DNA of 64,000 bases, taken from Phenylobacterium sp. Root700. Lineage in GTDB: Bacteria; Pseudomonadota; Alphaproteobacteria; Caulobacterales; Caulobacteraceae. The translations under genes were made by a program, and so were the position numbers. Positions 36,707-43,641 of this stretch are shown one piece after another; positions within the stretch are counted from its first letter, which is position 1, and every line of letters starts with the position of its first letter. The notes under the pieces are model-generated. The model did no database searches, had not been told where the DNA came from, and saw only the letters and a program-made list of their open reading frames with translations. The stretch covers positions 72,825 through 136,824 of the forward strand of contig NZ_LMHT01000004.1 in NCBI RefSeq assembly GCF_001429025.1, read 5' to 3'.

Positions 36707-37359
36707 GACACCAGTTCGCTGACCGATTGCGACAAGGTCGACGACACCAAGATCCGGTTGCCGTCGCCATATTCGTGGCTCAGCGCGACGGCGTCGAAGC
36801 CGCCCTGGCCCAGCGCCCGTCGAAAGTCCGCCCAGTCGCGGCCCTCATAGAGCCAGTCGGTCAGGTTGACGACCATCATGCAACCCGGCTTCAACACCCG
36901 GCTGACGGCGCGCCAGAAGGACGCCGAGAGATAGGCCTCCGGCGTCGCGCTGGACTCCTGGAAGTCGATGAACATCCCGTCGAACGAGGCCGCCATCGCC
37001 CGCGCCACATAGGCCGCTGCGTCGCTGACGACGACCTCCAGGCAGGGGGGCGCGCGAAAGAAAAGCTCGGCCAGCGGCTTTGCGCAGGGGTCGCGATCGA
37101 CAGAGACCACGCTCGCCCCGGCCTGGTGCAGCAGGGTCGAGGCCGCCCCGCCGCCAAACCCCAGCACCAAGATCCTGCTTGCGGCTTCCTGGAGCAGGAC
37201 GTCGACCGCGGCGTCCACATGCGCAGCGAGGTTTCGGCCGCGCGCATCGACCATGGTCTGAAGAACCTCGCCCTTGAGATAGCCCACGGCGCCGTCGGAC
37301 CGCCGCATCGTCACAGAGACCTCGCCGGTCGAAGTCGGAGCGTCCAGGAGCTTGATCAC
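36703..37359 (-). CDS. Spermidine-synthase-like methyltransferase
   Basis: Protein of 218 residues. Rossmann-type core ILVLGFGGGAASTLLHQAGA (AdoMet-like binding motif), then VVSVDRDPCAKPLAELFF and DGMFIDFQE, the layout of spermidine synthase-like proteins. The polyamine-binding Asp/Tyr residues are not clearly conserved, so its substrate is unknown. A similar protein is encoded on the other strand at 39993-40670. Coupled to the DUF983 gene. Confidence 0.85.
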   Translation of the reverse strand: MIKLLDAPTSTGEVSVTMRRSDGAVGYLKGEVLQTMVDARGRNLAAHVDAAVDVLLQEAASRILVLGFGGGAASTLLHQAGASVVSVDRDPCAKPLAELFFRAPPCLEVVVSDAAAYVARAMAASFDGMFIDFQESSATPEAYLSASFWRAVSRVLKPGCMMVVNLTDWLYEGRDWADFRRALGQGGFDAVALSHEYGDGNRILVSSTLSQSVSELVS

Positions 37360-37479
37360 GACATCTGATCCGCGGCTCTGAGCGTCGCAACGGCCTGCAG
37401 CCCCGCCGCGAGTTTCCTCGCTCCGCCCGCAATCCTTGGGGAGGCTGCACCGGCCAGCGGCGTCGCTTGCGCAGGCAAG

Positions 37480-37839
37480 CTAGTCGTCATGGCGCGCCTC
37501 CGACGCTCGATTGTGAAATTGCAGGGCGATCAGGATCGCCTTGAAGGGACGAAGCAGCGCCAAGGTCAGCAATCCCATTCCAGGCAACCAGATCAGCAGT
37601 TGCAGCCAGATCGGCGGATGGAAGCGCATCTCGGCGAACAACATTCCAAAGCAGCCAATGGCTCCCACGATCAGCAGGATGAACACCACCGGCCCGTCGC
37701 CGGAATCGGCTCGCGAAAGGTCCGCGCCACAGCGCTCGCACATCGCTCGCACCTTCAGGTATCCCGCGAACAACGGCGCCTCTCCGCAGTTTGGGCAGCG
37801 GCAGCGGAGACCCGCGAGGATGGCGTGGGTCATGTTCAT
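37480..37839 (-). CDS. DUF983 zinc-ribbon membrane protein, second copy
   Basis: Protein of 119 residues. Zinc ribbon CRCPNCGEAPLFAGYLKVRA with MCERCGADLS, then two membrane helices (GPVVFILLIVGAIGCFGMLF and LQLLIWLPGMGLLTLALL). ATG 37839 overlaps the stop of the receiver-like gene as ATGA. Paralogue of the protein at 36338-36706. The frame extends upstream to 38082, but that part is arginine-rich and overlaps the receiver gene, so it was not used. Confidence 0.88.
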   Translation of the reverse strand: MNMTHAILAGLRCRCPNCGEAPLFAGYLKVRAMCERCGADLSRADSGDGPVVFILLIVGAIGCFGMLFAEMRFHPPIWLQLLIWLPGMGLLTLALLRPFKAILIALQFHNRASEARHDD

Positions 37840-38282
37840 AGGTTGGCGCCAGGTGTGGCGCCGGCCGGCGCTGAATGCGCGCGCCGGTAAGACGCCTGCA
37901 GCGTGCTTCGCAGCGCGGGCTTGGCGACGGCGAGGCGAATGAAGCGCGAGAGCTTGCTGGGCTTGAACGGCTTGACCAGCACATGGGAGCCCGGGGGGAT
38001 CTCGGGATCGCCGCCAGGCTCGAGCACAAGGACGATCTGGGTTCGCGGCGACATGGCCTTGGCCTGGACTATATGCTTGCACGTGATCAGGCCGTCGCCT
38101 TCCGGCGCAATCACCAGAACCGCGGGGCGCGCGCCCTCGGCGATCGCCGCGAGGGCCTGAGCGCTCCGGTGAAACTCGACGATGTTCATCCCGTCGACAC
38201 GCAGCCCCTCAGCCACGACACCGCGAAGGTCGAGGTCATGCTCCACGAGAAAAACGGTCGGGATATCGGCGACATGGGTCAA
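37836..38282 (-). CDS. Receiver-like protein without phospho-acceptor Asp
   Basis: CheY-like fold: IPTVFLVEHDLDLRGVVAEG, then PAVLVIAPEGDG and SHVLVKPFKPSKLSRFIRLA. The phospho-acceptor position reads Ala (VLVIAPEG), and the first acidic pair is reduced to EHD, so phosphorylation is unlikely. The start is uncertain: the frame is open to ATG 38342 and 38366, but the XRE-type element at 38329-38343 would then lie inside the gene. TTG 38282 is proposed. Coupled to DUF983 by a 4-base overlap. Confidence 0.65.
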   Translation of the reverse strand: MTHVADIPTVFLVEHDLDLRGVVAEGLRVDGMNIVEFHRSAQALAAIAEGARPAVLVIAPEGDGLITCKHIVQAKAMSPRTQIVLVLEPGGDPEIPPGSHVLVKPFKPSKLSRFIRLAVAKPALRSTLQASYRRAHSAPAGATPGANL

Positions 38283-38328
38283 TTGGGCGCAACCAAGGCG
38301 TAGTCGATCATTTCCAGATGGGTCAATT

Positions 38329-38343
38329 GATGTATAAAGCATC
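38329..38343. promoter_or_regulatory. Predicted XRE operator, copy 1
   Basis: GATGTATAAAGCATC has the GATG-N7-CATC core shared with the sites at 38947, 39248 and 40702. It is in an AT-rich gap upstream of the receiver/DUF983 unit and overlaps a TATA-like stretch. A 12-base direct repeat (ATGGGTCAATTG) is at 38274-38285 and 38318-38329. Confidence 0.55.
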
Positions 38344-38537
38344 AGAAAGCCCATAATGAAAGTCATTAGGTTGGTTTAGATTAGCTTGAGGTCGATGAGC
38401 CGCATGGCGCGCGGCTGGGCCAGAAGGCCGTCGGCCCAGGGTAAACCAGGCCGCGATCGCCGCGTGGGCTGGGATGTTCAGCACATGACCAGTGATGTTT
38501 TCCCGCGCGGCGGCGGGATGATCCAAGGGAGACCCCA

Positions 38538-38945
38538 ATGGGCGTGACCGAAAATCTGGCCGTGTTACGGCAAGCCGTCCGTCCGCTCGAGGGCGAGGTC
38601 ATGATCGAGGGATGGGCCGCCGAACGTGCGCGCGGCGACGAGCGCGTCTGCGGCTTGGTGCTGGTCAGCAACTGGCGCTTCATTTTCGTCGATCCCAGGG
38701 AAGGGCTTTCGGCCTTCCCGATCTTCAAGATCGACTATGTCGAACGCCGTTCCCCAACCTGCCTGGCGCTTTCAACGTGGTATGACCGCATGCAACTCGC
38801 CTTCGACAATCAAGCCGCGCTGGGGGCCGCCCTGAACCTGCTGCGGCAAGATTCCCGCTGGGCGGCTGCGGAACTCGACCTGGCGCGTGAAACCGCCGGC
38901 GCCGCCTGCGAAGGTCGACGCACGCTATCAACGATCACGCCTTGA
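38538..38945 (+). CDS. Small PH/GRAM-like domain protein, function unknown
   Basis: Protein of 135 residues, with GGGAG upstream of ATG 38538. It alternates short strands (MIEGWAAERA, VCGLVLVSNWRFIFVDPREG, IFKIDYVERRSPTCLALS) and ends in a helix. This suggests a bacterial PH or GRAM-like barrel; the assignment is by pattern only. It lies between two predicted XRE operators and directly upstream of the XRE gene. Confidence 0.6.
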   Translation: MGVTENLAVLRQAVRPLEGEVMIEGWAAERARGDERVCGLVLVSNWRFIFVDPREGLSAFPIFKIDYVERRSPTCLALSTWYDRMQLAFDNQAALGAALNLLRQDSRWAAAELDLARETAGAACEGRRTLSTITP

Positions 38946-38946
38946 T

Positions 38947-38961
38947 GATGCTCAAGACATC
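38947..38961. promoter_or_regulatory. Predicted XRE operator, copy 2 (autoregulatory)
   Basis: GATGCTCAAGACATC, extended as ATGATG...CATCAT, ends 16 bases before ATG 38977 of the XRE gene. The position suits autorepression. Confidence 0.6.
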
Positions 38962-38976
38962 ATTATAGATAGCCAA

Positions 38977-39228
38977 ATGATCACGGGATCGCAGATGAAA
39001 GCCGCTCGGGCGCTTCTTGGCATCGACCAGAAGGAACTGGCGCGCCTGTCTGGCGTCTCGTTGCCGACCGTCCAACGGATGGAAGCCAGCGACGGGATTG
39101 TTCGGGCGGTTGTAGATAGCCTGGAAAAAGTGGTCAACGCCCTCAATGAGGCGGGCGTCGAACTGATCGCAAGCGGGGCCCGCAGCGAGGGCGCCGGCCG
39201 CGGCGTGAGACTGCTCGAACGAAAATAG
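38977..39228 (+). CDS. XRE-family helix-turn-helix regulator
   Basis: Protein of 83 residues from ATG 38977. HTH at about residues 7-55: MKAARALLGIDQKELARLSG then VSLPTVQRMEAS. A short C-terminal helix-strand (VVNALNEAGVELIA) could dimerise. Likely repressor of the 15-bp palindromes at 38329, 38947, 39248 and 40702. The frame is open upstream to 38887 but that part overlaps the previous gene. Confidence 0.85.
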   Translation: MITGSQMKAARALLGIDQKELARLSGVSLPTVQRMEASDGIVRAVVDSLEKVVNALNEAGVELIASGARSEGAGRGVRLLERK

Positions 39229-39239
39229 CGCCTCAGAAC

Positions 39240-39270
39240 GCGACCATGATGTTTAGAACATCATGGTCGC
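39240..39270. promoter_or_regulatory. Predicted XRE operator, copy 3, in a 31-bp perfect palindrome
   Basis: Arms GCGACCATGATGTT and AACATCATGGTCGC are separated by TAG. The core GATGTTTAGAACATC (39248-39262) fits the GATG-N7-CATC consensus. It begins just after the XRE stop and lies 48 bases upstream of the next gene. There is no T-tract, so operator is favoured over terminator. Confidence 0.6.
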
Positions 39271-39317
39271 TATGCAACATGTCGACTCGCATGTGTTCGC
39301 CGTGATATGAGCGTGAC

Positions 39318-39935
39318 ATGCGGAACCCTGAAATTGTGCAACCGGCATCGACCATGGGACGTGGTGAGGCCCGGTTGATATTCGCCGGCCGCGGCCGACG
39401 ATCTGACCAGGGCGACATGAGGACGGCGCTGTCGTTTGGCCGCGCCGTTCCTGGTCTTCAGCCCTGCGAGACGGCTCCGTTCCAGACGACGGATTGGGAC
39501 CAGGCGTTTCGTCCCGCCGCCAAGATCAATCTTCTCTTTGTCTGCCGCACGCATACCGCCCTGGCGCCGATGGCCGCGGGACTGGCCCACGCGGCCTATA
39601 GTGGTCTCGACATCTGCGTCGAGAGCGCCGGCCTGACGCCTGGCGCCGTCGATCCGCGGGCGATCACGGCCATGGCGGAGGTCGATATCGACATTAGTCA
39701 AATCCCCTCGACGGCGGTCCGCGATCTCAAGCTGGAGACGTTCGAGATCGTGGTCTCGCTGGGCGTCCATAAGCTCGGCGTGAACCGTAGCCAAACGGCC
39801 CTCTCCTGGGAGGTCTCCGACCTCGAGCCTGCAACGCACCGGCCGGCCCTGCCCGCCTTGCGGGAGATCCGCGACGGACTTGCGACCAGGATCAGGGCTT
39901 TGGGCGTGTTCCTCACATCGGCTGGCCGCGCCTAG
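39318..39935 (+). CDS. Low-molecular-weight phosphatase/ArsC-like protein with degenerate active site
   Basis: The ORF gives 205 residues. From residue 70 the fold resembles low-molecular-weight protein tyrosine phosphatase or arsenate reductase (INLLFVCRTHTALAPMAAGL, VESAGLTP, FEIVVSLG). The C-x5-R loop is altered: C76 is kept but the Arg position is Leu82 and the following Ser is Ala, so catalysis is doubtful. The first 60 residues are unlike the family, and ATG 39417 may be the real start. Downstream of an XRE-type operator. Confidence 0.75.
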   Translation: MRNPEIVQPASTMGRGEARLIFAGRGRRSDQGDMRTALSFGRAVPGLQPCETAPFQTTDWDQAFRPAAKINLLFVCRTHTALAPMAAGLAHAAYSGLDICVESAGLTPGAVDPRAITAMAEVDIDISQIPSTAVRDLKLETFEIVVSLGVHKLGVNRSQTALSWEVSDLEPATHRPALPALREIRDGLATRIRALGVFLTSAGRA

Positions 39936-39959
39936 GTTGGCGGCGCGCGCCGCCAACCT
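39934..39959. terminator. Perfect 26-bp palindrome, terminator-like stem
   Basis: AGGTTGGCGGCGC followed at once by its reverse complement. It begins in the stop codon of the phosphatase-like gene and lies between it and the methyltransferase gene. It would form a strong GC hairpin but has no T-tract, so attenuation is as likely as termination. Confidence 0.45.
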
Positions 39960-39992
39960 GCACCACCCCCTCCCCCTTGGCGTAACCGGCCT

Positions 39993-40670
39993 ATGATCTT
40001 GCTTGCTCTTCACCGTGAAGGTGACCGCCGCTTTCGCATCGTCGAGCTCCAGGACGACGGGTCCCGCGCCTATATCGAAGGCGACGCGCTCTACACTCAC
40101 GTCACAGGAGCCGGCGAGAATCTCCTGGCCTATGTCGAGACCATGCAGGGCGCTCTTGCGAACGCCCCCAAGGTGCTGCTGCTGGGAACGGCCGGCGGCG
40201 CGCTGGCGACGGCGTTAAGTCGTCGAGGAACAGAGGTGACGGCCGTCGATGACCTGGCCTGGGCCTTCGTCGCCGCCCGGCGTTGGTTCCAGCTCCCGGA
40301 CCAGGTTGAGTGCGTTCACGCCGACGCTCTGGCCTATCTGGGGGCCACGACGCGCCGGTGGAGCGGCATCGCCGTCGACGTGTTTCGCGGCGTCGAGATC
40401 CCCGATCAATTCATGACGCCGGAATTTGGCGCGTCGCTGCTTCGCGCCCTTGAGCCTGGAGGCGTCATCGCCTGGAATGTCGCTGACGGCCCAGCCTCCT
40501 GGACGGTGGCTCGGGTGGCGCGCGCGATGAGACAGATCGGCCTCGTCCCGCACCTCATCCAGACAGCGGACGACGAATGGAGCAACACGGTGGTGATCTG
40601 TCACCTGGCCCAGCAGACAGATCCTGGCGTCGGCGCCGCTCGCCAGCCCTCCGTCAACGGGAAGACCTAG
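39993..40670 (+). CDS. Spermidine-synthase-like methyltransferase, second copy
   Basis: Protein of 225 residues. Core VLLLGTAGGALATALSRRGT (glycine-rich motif), then VTAVDDLAWAFVAARRWF, WSGIAVDVFRG and LLRALEPGGVIAWNV. Similar in order to the protein at 36703-37359, whose gene sits beside DUF983. The polyamine site is not evident. Follows the phosphatase-like gene by 57 bases including a hairpin. Confidence 0.82.
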   Translation: MILLALHREGDRRFRIVELQDDGSRAYIEGDALYTHVTGAGENLLAYVETMQGALANAPKVLLLGTAGGALATALSRRGTEVTAVDDLAWAFVAARRWFQLPDQVECVHADALAYLGATTRRWSGIAVDVFRGVEIPDQFMTPEFGASLLRALEPGGVIAWNVADGPASWTVARVARAMRQIGLVPHLIQTADDEWSNTVVICHLAQQTDPGVGAARQPSVNGKT

Positions 40671-40701
40671 CTTCACTCATGACGCTTTCAAATTGCTCAT
40701 T

Positions 40702-40716
40702 GATGCTTAGGATATC
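40702..40716. promoter_or_regulatory. Predicted XRE operator, copy 4
   Basis: GATGCTTAGGATATC has one mismatch in the CATC arm, but its flanks extend to ATTGAT...ATCAAT. It lies 84 bases upstream of the PhnA-like gene. Confidence 0.5.
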
Positions 40717-40799
40717 AATACCTATGGAACTGCAGCCATAGTCGGCGCCCCCTACGGCCCCCCAGTCCGCCCCGAACGCGGCGCATCCTTGAGAGTGAA

Positions 40800-41111
40800 A
40801 TGAGCGACCAAGCAGATTCTGAGTTCGTCTACGACGAGGCTACCGGCGAGTGGATCAGCGCGGGTGAACTGGCGGCGAAAGCCGCCGACGCGGGCAAAAT
40901 CGAGGTGCGAGACGCCGTCGGAAACCTGCTTGCCGACGGCGACAGCGTCTCGCTCGTCAAGGACCTGAAGGTCAAGGGGGCCGGCCAGACGCTGAAACGC
41001 GGCACGGTGATCAAATCGATCCGGCTGACTGGAGACGACCAGGAGATCGACTGCCGCTTTGAGGCCATCAAGGGCCTGGTCTTACGCGCTGAGTTTGTGA
41101 GGAAGCTCTAG
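40800..41111 (+). CDS. PhnA/YjdM-like protein lacking the zinc ribbon
   Basis: Protein of 103 residues. The C-terminal 70 residues match the PhnA/YjdM domain: RDAVGNLLADGDSVSLVKDL, KVKGAGQTLKRGTVIKSIRL and IDCRFEAIKGLVLRAEFVRK. The usual N-terminal CxxC zinc ribbon is replaced by SEFVYDEATGEWISAGE. Despite the old name, this family has no proven role in phosphonate use. Downstream of a predicted XRE operator. Confidence 0.85.
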   Translation: MSDQADSEFVYDEATGEWISAGELAAKAADAGKIEVRDAVGNLLADGDSVSLVKDLKVKGAGQTLKRGTVIKSIRLTGDDQEIDCRFEAIKGLVLRAEFVRKL

Positions 41112-41181
41112 GGTTCCTCCACCAGGACTTAAGAGCGGTCAGCCGACCCCAGTTCGGCGAGGCGGTTGAGGAGGACATGAG

Positions 41182-41859
41182 CTGAGACGCTATGATCGCC
41201 GGGTCAGGCTTCTGGCCTCGGCCCTCTCCATGACCGCAGGCTATGTCGACGCGGTCGGCTTCATGATGACCGGCGGCTTCTTCGTGTCGTTCATGAGCGG
41301 TAACTCCACCCGGCTCGCCGTGGGCCTGGTCCACGAGGCCGCCTACGCCGCCCTGGCCTTGAGCCTGATCTGCGCCTTCGTAGCCGGTGTTTCGGTTGGC
41401 GCGTTTGTCGGCCGCACGGCGAAGACGCACCGCGGCGTCGCCGTGCTCATCCTCGTGTCGCTACTGCTCACAGCGGCGGCCACGCTGGCCTCGCTCGGCG
41501 CAGACCGGCCGGCGATTCTGATGCTGGCCCTGGCCATGGGCGCCGAGAACACGGTCTTTGCGCAAGATGGCGAGGTCCGGATCGGTCTGACCTACATGAC
41601 CGGCACGCTGGTCAAGTTGGGCAAGCATATCACCGCGGCCCTACTCGGCGGGGACCGTTTCGGCTGGGTTCCCTACTTCCTTCTATGGCTCGGGCTGGTC
41701 GGCGGAGCTGCGCTCGGAGCTACGGCTTACCTGCATGTCGGGCCGAGGGCCCTCTGGGGGGCTGCCGGCGCCATGGCCTTGCTGGCCTTGACCGCAGCAA
41801 AGCTGCCCGCCAGCTTCGCCCCAGCGCACGATTTGCAGGCGGCGCGAGAAGAGGTTTGA
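41182..41859 (+). CDS. DUF1275 (YoaK-like) membrane protein
   Basis: About 225 residues and six membrane helices. GYVDAVGFMMTGGFFVSFMS and GNSTRLAVGL match the family start, and AQDGEVRIGLTYMTGTLVKLG matches the middle. ATG 41230 would remove the N-terminal RRYDRRVRLLASALS stretch that family members keep. CTG 41182, with GGAGGA six bases upstream, restores it, so a CTG start is proposed. Function unknown. Confidence 0.8.
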   Translation: MRRYDRRVRLLASALSMTAGYVDAVGFMMTGGFFVSFMSGNSTRLAVGLVHEAAYAALALSLICAFVAGVSVGAFVGRTAKTHRGVAVLILVSLLLTAAATLASLGADRPAILMLALAMGAENTVFAQDGEVRIGLTYMTGTLVKLGKHITAALLGGDRFGWVPYFLLWLGLVGGAALGATAYLHVGPRALWGAAGAMALLALTAAKLPASFAPAHDLQAAREEV

Positions 41860-42203
41860 GCCCGCGCGCGCTACAGCTCGACCGATCCCCTTGGCCCAGC
41901 GACGACTGCTCGACGCCCTCGAATGTGGCCTCGATGAAAGGCAGGGCGAGCGACGGGAACGAGCCGCGACCTGCATCGCCGCTTCCTGGACTTCAACGCC
42001 ACGCAGGTGAAGAAGCCGATCCTGACAGGACTTCGACGTTTGCCCGCCCAGTTCGAGACGATGCAGGCGCGCCCGTCCGCAGTCCAGACACGCCGCTAGA
42101 GTGTCACTCTGTCAGCAGCAGGGACCTCGCCGCGTCATTCCCTACCGCGGCCCGGCCATGATTGGGAGCCGGCCCTGGCCTCGGCGCCGTGCGAGCTCGC
42201 CAG
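41860..42203. other. Intergenic stretch without a recognised gene
   Basis: About 340 bases between converging genes. Frames present are short or arginine-rich and match nothing recognised. The right end (about 42186-42203) is part of the repeat described for the peptidase 3' end. Confidence 0.4.
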
Positions 42204-42300
42204 CTAGATGGCCGCCAGGATCAGCGCGCGGCAGGCTTGCGCCGCGGGCAGGATCAGATCAGCCGAGACACAGCGCGCGTCGTCAGCTCGCGCATGATGG
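42186..42300. repeat. Imperfect direct repeat, left copy (peptidase 3' end)
   Basis: About 115 bases covering the last codons of the M28-like peptidase and its 3' flank. They match 58302-58425 with small indels: shared blocks include GCGAGCTCGC, CGCGGCAGGCTTG and CGTCGTCAGCT. The similarity continues past the stop codon. Confidence 0.55.
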
Positions 42301-43490
42301 AAGCGGTGCGCGCCGAAAATCCCGGCCAAGCGAGGATAGCCGGCTGCGGCGATGTGGGTCAGTTCACCGGCCGCGCCGTCACTGAGCGGATAAGGCGTCT
42401 CCAGGCCCGGCAGGCCGCTAAAGGCCTGCCGGGCGGCAGGCAGAAGGCCCTGCGTGGTCAGCAGGAACCGCTGGGGATCGGCGCTGGGCAACGGCGACAG
42501 CTGCGAGCCGGCCTCATGCCAATCGCGGGCCGCGACGTTTGCGCCCAGGTGCAGCCAGAACGCGGTGTCGGATGGGGCCGGCGCCGCGCCGTCAAGGAGC
42601 CGGGCCGCGCCGAAATTTTCGTACTCATGGCCGCTGTTGCAGACGAAGACGACATTGACCGGCAGCTCGGCCTTGGCCGCCCAGCGCGCCAGCAGCGTCC
42701 AGACCGCAACGCCCGGACCGCGCTCGCCCGCGCAGGTGAACCATCCCGAGCGCGGCGTGGAGACCACCAGCCAGCGCCGGTGACCGCGATCCAGCCGGCC
42801 GATCACATTGAAGGCCTCGCGCCGGCCGCCCGCCCCGGTGAGTGTCAGCCGAGCCTCAGTCCCGGCCGTTGCGGCGCGCAATAGCGCGCCGCCCTCGCGC
42901 GAACCAACAATCGCCACCGGCTTGGCGAACATCGGCTTGTCGCCGTCCGCATTGAGCGCCAAGGCCTCGCCCGTCGGCCCGGTCGTCACCAGCACCACCG
43001 CCTGCGCCCCGGCGGCGATCGCCGCGTTGACGGGGTTGCGCACCGCTTCGCTCGCCGCGCTCGACCAGCGTGCGTAGGGCAGTTGCAGAACGACGATGGC
43101 GCCGTCTGCGGGCTCAGCGGCGTTCAGCACCGATCGCAGTCGCAAAGGCCCAGCGACGCCTTCGGAAGCTGTCGGCGTGACGATGGCCTGCGGGATCACC
43201 CATGTCGTCATCGAGCCTGTGACGAGAGTAGCTTCGGCCACATCGAAATAAGGGGCCTCGAACACCTGCCGTTCGGTGCGGAAGCCCGCCGCGCGCAGGC
43301 CCGCCTCCATCCACTGGCCGACCGCGATGTCGCCAGGACCGCCGGACGCCTTCGACCCCTGGCCGACAAAGTAGCCCAGAGCATCGGCGGCCGCCTGATG
43401 CTCTCCAGGCGGCGGCGCGGCGGCGGCGTTCGTCGTCATCACGGACGACGCAAAAGGCGCTGCCAATAGCGTGCGGCGGGTTGGACGCAT
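42204..43490 (-). CDS. Secreted M28-like peptidase with PA domain, metal site incomplete
   Basis: Protein of 428 residues from ATG 43490 (GGAG eight bases upstream). Twin-arginine-like signal (MRPTRRTLLAAPFA). A PA-like insert (about 125-215) precedes an M28-type core (RRWLVVSTPRSG, then NVVFVCNSGHEYENFG). In M28 enzymes these positions hold HxD and GEE metal ligands; here they read TPRSG and GHEY, so zinc binding and activity are doubtful. Last gene of the TonB-sulfatase unit, 151 bases after the sulfatase. The longer frame to 43886 overlaps the sulfatase and was rejected. Confidence 0.7.
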   Translation of the reverse strand: MRPTRRTLLAAPFASSVMTTNAAAAPPPGEHQAAADALGYFVGQGSKASGGPGDIAVGQWMEAGLRAAGFRTERQVFEAPYFDVAEATLVTGSMTTWVIPQAIVTPTASEGVAGPLRLRSVLNAAEPADGAIVVLQLPYARWSSAASEAVRNPVNAAIAAGAQAVVLVTTGPTGEALALNADGDKPMFAKPVAIVGSREGGALLRAATAGTEARLTLTGAGGRREAFNVIGRLDRGHRRWLVVSTPRSGWFTCAGERGPGVAVWTLLARWAAKAELPVNVVFVCNSGHEYENFGAARLLDGAAPAPSDTAFWLHLGANVAARDWHEAGSQLSPLPSADPQRFLLTTQGLLPAARQAFSGLPGLETPYPLSDGAAGELTHIAAAGYPRLAGIFGAHRFHHARADDARCVSADLILPAAQACRALILAAI

Positions 43491-43641
43491 CGAGGGCGCT
43501 CCATCATGGATGTGATCGTACAAGCCGCGCGCCGCTAACTGCTCGGCCGAAATCGACGCCGGAGCGCGGCCCACGCCCAGACCGCGCCGGACACGTCCGA
43601 TAGGGCGCGAGCGGACGGAGCCGCCGCGCGCCCAAGCCGGA

